Shown piece by piece: positions 56,101 through 62,965 of a DNA stretch of 64,000 nucleotides. The notes under the pieces are model-generated. The model saw nothing but the letters and a program-made list of their open reading frames with translations, did not search any database and was not told the origin of the DNA. Source of the stretch: Pseudanabaena sp. lw0831 (lineage in GTDB: Bacteria; Cyanobacteriota; Cyanobacteriia; Pseudanabaenales; Pseudanabaenaceae); the NCBI RefSeq assembly GCF_016584665.1, contig NZ_BBJB01000115.1, forward strand, positions 62,001-126,000, in the 5' to 3' direction. Position 1 is the stretch's first letter; each line of letters begins with the position of its first letter. A program made the position numbers and the translations under genes.

Positions 56101-56589
56101 CTGCTTTGTTGTCTCAGTTACGGTTACTAAAATCCCATTAATGCTGCTGTCATCATCACGTAACGGGCTATAAGAGTAGATAAAATGTGTCTCCTCTATA
56201 AATCCCTCACGATTCATATAGAGGATAAAATCATCGGAACTAACCGCTATTCCAGTAGTGAGTACTTGTTCAAACATTGGGTTTATAACATCCCAAATCT
56301 CTCGCCAGCAGTCCCGAGCGCATTGCCCCATGGCATAAGGATGCTTCAGTGAACCAAGAATAGGTCGGTAGCCATCGTTGTACATCTGCACCAAATCTGG
56401 TCCCCAGAAAATCAACATGCCAAAGTCGTTGCTTAGCATCATACTTACTAAGGTACGGAGGCTATAAGGCCAGCTTTCGACTGCACCTAAGGGGGTACGC
56501 GACCAATCTAGCGATCGCATTAGCTCCCCCATTTCGCCGCCACCTGCAAACAACGTATCTACCGTTCTTGGTTTACCATCTTCAGCCAC
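53131..56589 (-). CDS. Multi-PAS hybrid histidine kinase (1152 residues)
   Basis: No membrane segment. The N-terminal part (residues ~25-165: SLDWSRTPLGAVESWPYSLR, IFWGPDLVQMYNDGYRPILG) is a PAS-like sensor common in proteobacterial and cyanobacterial kinases. It is followed by a GAF (~170-335) and three PAS domains (~345-465, ~490-610, ~630-755), none of them LOV. HisKA has its histidine in ATVSHELRTPLNAILGY (~790), then HATPase_c (LLTNAVKFTPKNG, VSDTGQGISPEFL, GLGLGLAIVRHL) and a receiver domain with LLVSDIGMPEVDGYMF (~1080). The signal is unknown. The MEKHLA copy follows after 54 bp. Confidence 0.9.
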   Translation of the reverse strand: MAEDGKPRTVDTLFAGGGEMGELMRSLDWSRTPLGAVESWPYSLRTLVSMMLSNDFGMLIFWGPDLVQMYNDGYRPILGSLKHPYAMGQCARDCWREIWDVINPMFEQVLTTGIAVSSDDFILYMNREGFIEETHFIYSYSPLRDDDSSINGILVTVTETTKQVLAERRVRVLRNLAAQLHEVLLSEQICQTSTEVLTTNREDVLFALIYLLDQNGVKANLAGASGLLPATSFTPDVVTLNEQTDIYPWSKPMQSLTKQVVTDLTAWDGFAEAGEWLYPEPPHTALSLPLISSSTQQVIGFLIIGISPRLVLNEKYQEFLELANIQMDIALDNVNTYKSEQRRAEALQESEGRFRNMANNAPVMIWVTDSTGYCTFLSQSWYDFTGQTEETGLGFGWLDATHPEDREYAENSFITANQNHAAFRVEYRFRRKDGEYRWAIDAASPRITEEGHFEGYVGSVIDITGRKEIEIERDRLLQLEQTARAEAEFQRSRLNSILLQAPAFIAIGRGRELKFEFANAPYYEITGNRELIGRTVREAFPELEGQGFFELLDQVFDTGVTFFGEEMPVLLNRRGDGNLDKIFVNLIYQALYDSNNIIEGVLVFGFDVTKQVVARQQAESLSEDLKAQQIALQKSEAHVNRLIEANNLMGVIVAAGDGTITEANDAFLKMVGYTREELENGEVNWKAMTPPECIEQDMKVIHELITSGSATPHEKEYICKDGSHLPILIGATPIEKGQLGWVCYVVDLTESKKSETLLRKQTEELSRINQVKDEFLATVSHELRTPLNAILGYATMLRTRKLDAVKTEQALETIERSARAQNQLINDLLDVSRIITGKLRLDVRPHTLIPLINSALDSIRPAAEAKNIRIQSILDPDAGLVSGDLDRLQQVLWNLLTNAVKFTPKNGQVQIRLQRVDSYVEVTVSDTGQGISPEFLPYVFDRLQQADSKTTRVHGGLGLGLAIVRHLIELHGGKVYADSAGEGLGATFTINLPIMIFRPDSEHREQVHPTSSEATSLSDAIRLESMKVLIVDDEVDAREMLASLLNINGAEVQIATSAMDALNIIMQCNAEQLPDLLVSDIGMPEVDGYMFIRQLRNLAPEQGGRIPAIALTAYARTQDRIRALEAGFQSHVPKPVEPEEFVAVVESFKKHL

Positions 56590-57259
56590 GATTCTTACTC
56601 CAGTCCTAATGAAAAATGTTAAAATAACAGACTTTATTTTTTGTTTTAAATTACTTCTAAATTAAAAGGAGTAAGGAGTCCTTGAAAGAAGAAGCAAACC
56701 TGCGTTAATGCTATGCTAAGAGACTAAATCATGTCCATTTTCTCAATTACTAAGGGCTTTTATAGAGTGTACTGCGTTTTATTTTTAGATTAGGTTAAAG
56801 AAATATAAATCTTTCTTTAGATATATAAGAAAACATTTAAGAATTGTCTAGATCCCCCCCAGCCCCCCTTAAAAAGCTACCGTGTACACACAAGTCGAAA
56901 GACTGTGCACACAAGTCCTAAAACCCTTGCTGTACAAGCTTTCCAAAAAAGATACATATTGTCAATAATTTAAGCTTATTGACAATATCGAACGAAAAAT
57001 AAAGGTTTCAAGAACCAAAATTTTTCTAAATCGGGTTTATACCGACTTGTGTGTACACGGTAGCTTAAAAAGAGGGGAGAATTTAATTCTTCCCTCTTTT
57101 TAAGGGGGATTGAGGAGGATCTCTTAGAGCTTTTGACCGTAGAAAGTAATTCTTAAATGGTTTCTAAAGTTTATACTCTTCATCATAAGTTTTGGTAGAA
57201 AATGGAGAAGCAGTAAAGAGAAATAGCCCCAAAGTATTGCAGTCTATAAATAGTAGGAT
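56590..57259. other. 670-bp gap between divergent kinase and priA genes
   Basis: No supported ORF. It holds a large imperfect palindrome built of GATCCCCCCCAGCCCCCCTT on the left (56851 on) and AAGGGGGATTGAGGAGGATC on the right (57102 on), with AGAGGGGAGAATTTAATTCT TCCCTCT in the middle. A separate 191-bp element (56875-57065) is inserted in it. The outer ~190 bp toward priA and ~230 bp toward the kinase are A/T-rich and should contain the promoters, but I see no confident -10/-35 pair. Confidence 0.7.
56875..57065. mobile_element. MITE-like element with 23-bp perfect terminal inverted repeats
   Basis: The ends AGCTACCGTGTACACACAAG and the exact inverse CTTGTGTGTACACGGTAGCT (23 bp with TCG/CGA inside) bound 191 bp without an ORF. 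TAAAA flanks each end and could be a target-site duplication. Inside are a second partial end (TGTGCACACAAGTCC) and a palindrome (TATTGTCAATAA ... TTATTGACAATA, 56957-56990). It interrupts the larger CCCCTT/AAGGGG palindrome, so it arrived later. No transposase is in the window that clearly matches these ends. Confidence 0.7.
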
Positions 57260-59803
57260 ATGGAACTATTTGATTTAATGAGCATTTCTAGCGATCGCTT
57301 TGTTAGCGTGCTAGTTGATTGTATTGGTATTGACGATTTGCTAACTTATCGTATTCCCGAAGATATTAATATTCAAATAGGGGATATTCTTAGCGTTCCC
57401 TTAGGTAATCGTCATGTAGGGGCGATCGCATTACAAATTTCTGACACTTCAGCGATCGCAAATTTAGATACAGAGATTAAATCAGTTAGTGCCGTAGTTA
57501 GCTCAGGTATTTTCCCAAAGACTTATTGGGAGATGTTGATTCGCACGGCGGATTATTATCGTACACCTGTTATGCAGACAGTAAAAACCGCTCTTCCGCC
57601 TAAGTTGCTAGATCAGTCTCATTACCGAATCAAAATAAAACAGCCACTCCCCCCCCAGCCCCTTCTCCCTCTGGGAGAAGGGGAGCAAGATTCTTTTTCC
57701 CCTCTCCCTCTGGGAGAGGGGTTAGGGGTGAGGACAATCTCAAAAGCAGCACAAATGGTTTGGGATTTTTTGCAAGAGCATAAGCATAATCCCAAGGGGA
57801 TTAGTCGTCGTTATATTCAACAAAAGCTTGGTAGATATACTAGTTCAGGCTTAAAGGAACTTCAAAAATTAGAATGGATTGATACAGTTTTAGAACTGCC
57901 AAATCGACCACAGCCTAAATATGAAGATGTAGTCATCATACTTAAAGCCCCAGATAGCGAAGTTACGTCAAGACAAGCAGAGATTCTCACGATTTTGCAG
58001 CATCAAGGTGGGGAATGTTTAAAAACACAATTATGTAAAACCGCGAAGACCTCAGTTTCGGTTATACAAACTCTGGCAAATAAAGGCTATGTCACGATCG
58101 CTAAACAAGAGTCGCTACGATTAGGTGGTAAAAGCCATACGGTCACACGCGATCGCCCTAAAGCTCTCACACCCGATCAAGAGGCAGCATTGCAACAAAT
58201 TTTGAAGGCGATCGCAGATCAAACCGCGCCGCATTTTCTCCTGCATGGAGTCACAGGCTCAGGTAAAACAGAAGTATATCTGCAAGCGATCGCCCCAGTC
58301 CTCGCAGCTGGAAAATCGGCATTAGTTCTCGTTCCTGAAATTGGCTTAACTCCCCAACTTACCGATCGCTTTCGAGCGAGATTTGGTGATGCGAAAGTAA
58401 ATGTTTATCATAGCCAATTATCAGAGGGTGAGCGCTTTGACACATGGCGCTTGATGCTCACGGGTGAAGCTCAAATTGTCATCGGTACGCGATCGGCAGT
58501 GTTTGCACCGCTTTCTAATTTGGGCTTAATCGTCATGGATGAGGAACATGACAATAGTTTTAAGCAAGATCAGCCCCAACCTTGTTACCATGCGCGGACG
58601 ATCGCAGAATGGCGATCGCAATTAGAAAATATCCCCCTTGTCCTCGGTTCGGCTACTCCTTCGGCAGAAGTAATCTATGCTCATCAAGAAGGTAAATCTA
58701 TCTATCTAGAACTTCCCCATCGCATTGGCAACAAAGACATGCCACCGATTGAAGTTGTGGATATGCGTGATGAATTTAAAGCTGGCAATTACTCGATTTT
58801 AAGTCGCAAGTTGCAAGGTGCGATCGCGGAGATGCTCGAAGCCAAACAGCAAGGGATTCTCTTTATCCATCGGCGCGGTTATAGTACTTTTGTGTCTTGT
58901 AGAGCATGTGGCTATGTAGCGGAATGTCCTAACTGTGATGTTTCACTCTCCTATCACGATCCCATCTCACCTACTGCCCATCAACCAAAATCTGCCCATT
59001 TACGCTGCCATTATTGTAACTACACCCTAATTCAGCCCAAGGCTTGTCCTGAATGCGGTTCACCCTATTTTAAGCATTTTGGCAGTGGTACGCAGAAAGT
59101 CGAACAGGAACTCGCAAAATTATTTCCAAATATTCGCTTGATTCGCTTTGACAGTGATACAACGCGCAATAAAGATCAGCATCGTTTATTAATCGATCAG
59201 TTTCGGGCTGGAGAAGCAGATTTATTAGTGGGAACTCAAATGCTAACTAAGGGTTTGGATATTCCTCAAGTAACTTTAGTGGGTGTAGTATCGGCAGATG
59301 GATTATTAAACTTCTCGGATTATCGCGCAGGAGAGAGAGCCGCCCAAACCTTGCTACAGGTGGCAGGTCGCGCAGGTCGTGGTGAAGAAGATGGCAAAGT
59401 AATCATGCAAACCTATACCCCAGAACATCCTGCCATGCAAGCGGTGCAAACCTATCAACTAGAAGCATTTATGCAGACTGAGTTAGAAATGCGTGAGGCT
59501 TTGCGTTATCCACCGATGGGACAGATGGTGTTGATTCATCTCAGTAGTGAGAGTGATACCGCCGTTGAGAAAGCAGCTAATGAATTAGCAGAATATTTGC
59601 GCCAATTAGAGAATGATTGGGATATTTTAGGAGCAACTCCCGCCACGATCGCTAAAGTCGCTAATCGTTATCGCTGGCAGATTTTACTCAAGTTTGCTCC
59701 TGAAGTCTTGCCCAACGTCCCTAGTCTAGAAGAGTTGCGAATGTTAGTTAATTCTAAGGCTGTGCGAGTTGCGATCGATGTCGATCCACTCACCATTTTG
59801 TAG
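57260..59803 (+). CDS. priA: Primosomal protein N' (PriA helicase), with in-frame repeat insertion
   Basis: 847 residues. The N-terminal 3'-end-binding domain (~15-110) is followed by a winged helix (~160-215). The helicase has LLHGVTGSGKTEVYL (Walker A, ~322), LIVMDEEHDNSF (DEEH, ~424), GSATPS and QVAGRAGRGEEDG. Eight cysteines form the zinc module (CRACGYVAECPNCDVSL; CHYCNYTLIQPKACPECG). PriA restarts stalled replication forks. Residues ~129-158 (QPLPPQPLLPLGEGEQ ... SPLPLGEGLGVR) are a repeat insertion in the linker between the first two domains, encoded at 57646-57734. Confidence 0.95.
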   Translation: MELFDLMSISSDRFVSVLVDCIGIDDLLTYRIPEDINIQIGDILSVPLGNRHVGAIALQISDTSAIANLDTEIKSVSAVVSSGIFPKTYWEMLIRTADYYRTPVMQTVKTALPPKLLDQSHYRIKIKQPLPPQPLLPLGEGEQDSFSPLPLGEGLGVRTISKAAQMVWDFLQEHKHNPKGISRRYIQQKLGRYTSSGLKELQKLEWIDTVLELPNRPQPKYEDVVIILKAPDSEVTSRQAEILTILQHQGGECLKTQLCKTAKTSVSVIQTLANKGYVTIAKQESLRLGGKSHTVTRDRPKALTPDQEAALQQILKAIADQTAPHFLLHGVTGSGKTEVYLQAIAPVLAAGKSALVLVPEIGLTPQLTDRFRARFGDAKVNVYHSQLSEGERFDTWRLMLTGEAQIVIGTRSAVFAPLSNLGLIVMDEEHDNSFKQDQPQPCYHARTIAEWRSQLENIPLVLGSATPSAEVIYAHQEGKSIYLELPHRIGNKDMPPIEVVDMRDEFKAGNYSILSRKLQGAIAEMLEAKQQGILFIHRRGYSTFVSCRACGYVAECPNCDVSLSYHDPISPTAHQPKSAHLRCHYCNYTLIQPKACPECGSPYFKHFGSGTQKVEQELAKLFPNIRLIRFDSDTTRNKDQHRLLIDQFRAGEADLLVGTQMLTKGLDIPQVTLVGVVSADGLLNFSDYRAGERAAQTLLQVAGRAGRGEEDGKVIMQTYTPEHPAMQAVQTYQLEAFMQTELEMREALRYPPMGQMVLIHLSSESDTAVEKAANELAEYLRQLENDWDILGATPATIAKVANRYRWQILLKFAPEVLPNVPSLEELRMLVNSKAVRVAIDVDPLTIL
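57646..57734 (+). repeat. Palindromic GC-rich repeat inside priA
   Basis: Two units, CCCCTTCTCCCTCTGGGAGA followed by AGGGG, and CCCCTCTCCCTCTGGGAGAG followed by GGG, separated by AGCAAGATTCTTTTT. Related to the repeat in mnmE. The length keeps the priA frame open. Confidence 0.82.
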
Positions 59804-59836
59804 CTAAAGTGAGCGGCGAAGCCGAGCACTTTGGCT
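59801..59836. terminator. Imperfect hairpin between convergent priA and Uma2 genes
   Basis: Arms TAGCTAAAGTG / CACTTTGGCTA around CGGCGAAGCCG, with a few mismatches. It includes the priA stop codon. Confidence 0.6.
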
Positions 59837-59843
59837 ACTCTTT

Positions 59844-60596
59844 TCATTCAGGCAGTTCGCCAAAGCGATCGCGATATTGCTTAAGCATCGCTTCCATCTC
59901 ATTCAGTTGTACTGAGGCTTGCTCAGCCCGCTGGCGTTCTTGCTCAGCCCGTTGATGTTCTTGCTCAGCCCGTAAAAACTCCTGCTCCGCCCTGAGACTC
60001 TCTTGATTTGCTCGTAAGCATTCCTGCTCCAGCATAGTATTGATTTCGATATAAGAATAAAACTTAGTTCCATCTGGACGATAAATTTGCAGCTCATCGG
60101 TGATATCAAAGCGAATACCTAATCGAGGGCTTACCCAATCATGAGATTCGGGAATGCGATCCAAATTGCCATCGTTTCTAATCAAAACTTCTAGATCGTT
60201 ATTGTCAGGATTGTAGATGTAATATTCTTCAACGCCGTAGCGATCATAAAAAAGTAGCTTTCTTGCCATGTCTACAGATTTATTGCTAGGCGAGAGAATC
60301 TCAAAGACAACTTGAGGAGCAATATTATTCTCTTCCCATTGTTTGTATGATCCGCGATCGCCTTTAGGACGACCAAATATCACCATCGTGTCAGGAGCCG
60401 CAGTAGTTTGGGTTTGTCCCTCAACAGGATACCAAAGTAAGTCGCCAGCAACGAATACTTGAGGATCATTACTGTATAGCCAGTCAATATTTTGCTGGAT
60501 AGTCAAAATCCATCGAAACTGCTTAGTATTGTCTGCCATAGGTTTCCCGTCACTTTCGGGATAGATGATGTCAGGCTTGCTCAGTTGGCTAACCAT
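59844..60596 (-). CDS. Uma2 family (DUF820) putative endonuclease
   Basis: 250 residues. The restriction-endonuclease-like core has DTMVIFGRPKGDRGSYKQWE (~88-107) and PQVVFEILSPSNKSVDMARK (~113-132, with the PD-(D/E)XK acidic residue), then LLFYDRYGVEEYYIYNPDNN. The C-terminal ~65 residues are a coiled coil made of seven-residue repeats (RAEQEHQ, RAEQERQ, RAEQASV). The family is greatly expanded in cyanobacteria, often beside mobile DNA, with no proven function. Confidence 0.92.
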   Translation of the reverse strand: MVSQLSKPDIIYPESDGKPMADNTKQFRWILTIQQNIDWLYSNDPQVFVAGDLLWYPVEGQTQTTAAPDTMVIFGRPKGDRGSYKQWEENNIAPQVVFEILSPSNKSVDMARKLLFYDRYGVEEYYIYNPDNNDLEVLIRNDGNLDRIPESHDWVSPRLGIRFDITDELQIYRPDGTKFYSYIEINTMLEQECLRANQESLRAEQEFLRAEQEHQRAEQERQRAEQASVQLNEMEAMLKQYRDRFGELPE

Positions 60597-60687
60597 CGGC
60601 TTTGGCTCCTGAACTTATGGGTTGTTTTGATTATACAGCGATTTTTATTGAGGTTAATTCTGTCTTGTCCCGTGGTTGGTTATGCGG

Positions 60688-60722
60688 TAATGATGTGCGG
60701 CGCTTCGCGCCGCACATCATTA
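60688..60722. repeat. Perfect palindrome in the Uma2-TPR divergent gap
   Basis: A 16-bp perfect stem (TAATGATGTGCGGCGC) with TTC loop, 92 bp upstream of the Uma2 gene and 73 bp upstream of the TPR gene, both reading away. Confidence 0.75.
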
Positions 60723-60794
60723 TCTATTTAGCACTACCCCGTGGTTTTATAGTTGGGTTACACTATGATGTATTTTTGATTTAGGGTAAATATC

Positions 60795-61649
60795 GTGACA
60801 CAACGTACAGCAAGGCAATGGATTATTAATGGTGTCTTAATCGTAGTTACGCTCTCGTTTTTGGGCGTATCGATCGCACCACTGCTCGGTGGGTTATTTG
60901 CCCCACCTGCTCAACAAGCAGCTAATAACGCCAACCAAAACACCTCAGAGCAAGATCGGATCAAGATTCAGATCGAGGGTTTTGAAGCAGTACTAAAGAG
61001 CGATCCTAAAAATCAAACGGCGCTGATTGGTCTTGTAAATCTCAGAAACCAACTTGGCAAAACTAAAGAAACCATCGAACCTTTACAAACTCTTGCTGAT
61101 ACCTTTCCTGATCAGCCCGAATATCGAATGACTTTAGCGCGTACTTACATCGAACTCAAAGATCCTAAAAATGCGTCAGCAGAGTATCGCAAGATCTTGA
61201 CCACCAAACCAGGGTTTATTCCTGCCATCCAAAGTATCGTTAGCATTGAGCTAACCGACAAGCGCCCTGAAGCCGCGATTGGTATTCTCCAAGATACGCT
61301 CAAGACTGCGGAAACAGCTAACAAAGTTCAAGCAAATGCTGTGGATACTGGTTCAGTTCGTTGGATTTTAGGTGAAGTCTATCGTCAACAAGATCGTATT
61401 GATGAGGCGATCGCTACTTACGATCAAATGATCAAAGAAAGCGCTAAAGACTTTCGTCCTTATGTTGGTAAAGCCCAATTGAGACAAATCCAAGGCAAGG
61501 AAGATGAAGCAAAGAAACTGTTTGATAAAGGTTTAGAGTTAGCTCCCGCTGAATTTAAAGATGAAGTAAAACGTCTCGCTTCTCTTTCTCCACAAAAGGC
61601 TCCATTCACTAATCCAGCACAAGCACCTAGTGATACTAAAAAACCATAA
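60795..61649 (+). CDS. Membrane-anchored TPR protein
   Basis: 284 residues from a GTG start. An N-terminal membrane anchor (GVLIVVTLSFLGVSIAPLLG) precedes a Gln/Asn-rich linker and about five TPR units (~55-260), for example NQTALIGLVNLRNQLGKTKE and VRWILGEVYRQQDRIDEAIA. The end (SPQKAPFTNPAQAPSDTKKP) is disordered. The TPR part probably faces the lumen or periplasm. Cyanobacterial TPR proteins of this kind often help assemble photosystems, but nothing here proves that role. Confidence 0.87.
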   Translation: MTQRTARQWIINGVLIVVTLSFLGVSIAPLLGGLFAPPAQQAANNANQNTSEQDRIKIQIEGFEAVLKSDPKNQTALIGLVNLRNQLGKTKETIEPLQTLADTFPDQPEYRMTLARTYIELKDPKNASAEYRKILTTKPGFIPAIQSIVSIELTDKRPEAAIGILQDTLKTAETANKVQANAVDTGSVRWILGEVYRQQDRIDEAIATYDQMIKESAKDFRPYVGKAQLRQIQGKEDEAKKLFDKGLELAPAEFKDEVKRLASLSPQKAPFTNPAQAPSDTKKP

Positions 61650-61685
61650 AAAAGAAGCGGCGCAGAGCGCCGCTTCTTTTTTATG
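61645..61685. terminator. Bidirectional hairpin between TPR and fmt genes
   Basis: A 19-bp perfect stem (CATAAAAAAGAAGCGGCGC) with AGA loop. It includes the stop of the TPR gene and lies 6 bp past the fmt stop. Confidence 0.88.
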
Positions 61686-61690
61686 AATTT

Positions 61691-62626
61691 TTATGAAATA
61701 GATTCACCGATCGCGATTCTTGCACCATTGACAAAATCCCAACCTGATTGCAGTTTCTTACCCGCAGGTTGCACTTCTTTAATTAGCAGCAAACCTTTTC
61801 CAGCCTGCACCACAAATCCTTTGCCTTTACGAATCTCTATCACTTTTCCCACAGAATCAAGACTCTCTCCTTCAGCAAGAACCTCTGTCTTGGTGATTTT
61901 CAATCTTTGTCCACGAAAATCTGTGTAGCAATTGGGATAGAAAGCGCGAATGCGATTATGCAATGCGATCGCATCTAGACTCCAGTCAAGTTCCCAATCT
62001 TCTCGCCCAATCATCGGCGAATAGCAAGATAAAGCATCATCTTGAGCTTCAGGCGTAATAGTATCTAATCGTCGCAGAGTATCAATTAACAAATTTGCGC
62101 CTAAATCAGCTAATTTCAAACTCAAAGTATCTGTATTGTCTTCAGGCAAGATTTCTAGTTCTGCTTTGAGTAACATCGCGCCTGTATCAATGCCCGCATC
62201 CATTTGCATGGTCGTAATGCCCGTAAACTCTTCGCCATTAGCGATCGCCCATTGAATCGGAGCTGCACCGCGATATTTTGGTAAAAGCGAACCATGCACG
62301 TTAATGCAGCCATACTTGGGCATATTCAAGATTTTTTGTGAAAGAATCTGTCCATAGGCTACAACTACAAACACATCGGCTTCAATCGCCTCAAGTTCGG
62401 CAAGAACAGTTTTATCTTTTTTAAGGCGATCGGGCTGCCAAATTTTGAGATTAGGATTATTTGCGATCGCGGCAGACTTAACTGGTGGTGGACTAACTTG
62501 GTTGCCTCGACCACGCCTTGTATCGGGTTGTGAAACCACCCCCACCACTTCAAAATCTGGCTCTGACAATAATTTTTCTAAGGTAGGAACTGCAAAATCA
62601 GGAGTCCCAAAAAAGACAACACGCAT
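61691..62626 (-). CDS. fmt: Methionyl-tRNA formyltransferase
   Basis: 311 residues from ATG 62626 (MRVVFFGTPDFAVPTLEKLL); a further upstream ATG at 62674 lies in hairpin sequence. Catalytic motifs are NVHGSLLPKYRGAAPIQWAI (~108-127, with the catalytic N-H-D set) and TTMQMDAGIDTGAMLL (~137-152). The C-terminal domain (~205-311) binds tRNA. It formylates initiator Met-tRNA. Confidence 0.96.
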   Translation of the reverse strand: MRVVFFGTPDFAVPTLEKLLSEPDFEVVGVVSQPDTRRGRGNQVSPPPVKSAAIANNPNLKIWQPDRLKKDKTVLAELEAIEADVFVVVAYGQILSQKILNMPKYGCINVHGSLLPKYRGAAPIQWAIANGEEFTGITTMQMDAGIDTGAMLLKAELEILPEDNTDTLSLKLADLGANLLIDTLRRLDTITPEAQDDALSCYSPMIGREDWELDWSLDAIALHNRIRAFYPNCYTDFRGQRLKITKTEVLAEGESLDSVGKVIEIRKGKGFVVQAGKGLLLIKEVQPAGKKLQSGWDFVNGARIAIGESIS

Positions 62627-62654
62627 ATTTTCAACTATTTTTGTTTTTATACCC

Positions 62655-62760
62655 AGAGGAGAGTTGCGCCGCAACTCTCCTCTAAAATTAGATCACTGTA
62701 GGGTGCTTTAGCGATAGCGTAACGCACCTTAGCACCTTAACCTTTGATGGTGCATTACGC
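62655..62760. repeat. Palindrome plus a dispersed cyanobacterial repeat before ftsH
   Basis: A hairpin at 62655-62683 (arm AGAGGAGAGTTGCG) is followed by TTAGCGATAGCGTAACGCAC and a second, partly inverted unit, GGTGCATTACGCTTTGCTAA, near 62739-62770. I recall units like this (GTAGGTTGGGTTAGCGAAGC type) as widespread repeats in cyanobacterial genomes. The gap lies between divergent fmt and ftsH starts. Confidence 0.6.
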
Positions 62761-62803
62761 TTTGCTAACACAACCTAACAACTATAATAATGGAGTCTTA
62801 GTA

Positions 62804-62965
62804 GTGAAAAGCAATAATAAAAAGTGGCACAAATTTGGTTTGTACGCACTGCTAGGTCTTCTCGTCATTACCTTATGCACAAATCCTGTAAAAAGTCAGC
62901 CAGTCGCACAAGGCGAATGGAGCTATAGCAAGCTACTCGAAGAAGTCAGAAAGAAACCTGCAGGT
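62804..62965 (+). pseudogene. ftsH: FtsH protease, N-terminal fragment cut by an IS element
   Basis: A GTG at 62804 with GGAG 8 bases before it starts a frame encoding KSNNKKWHKFGLYALLGLLV, a membrane anchor, then a lumenal segment ending GEWSYSKLLEEVRKKPA. That is the typical N-terminus of cyanobacterial FtsH (anchor, then W-(S/K)-YS-x-(L/F)-(L/I)). After about 54 codons the sequence changes into the end of an ISKra4-family element and hits a stop at 62989. AAA+ and zinc-protease domains are missing and may continue beyond the window. FtsH degrades damaged membrane proteins, including D1. Confidence 0.72.
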
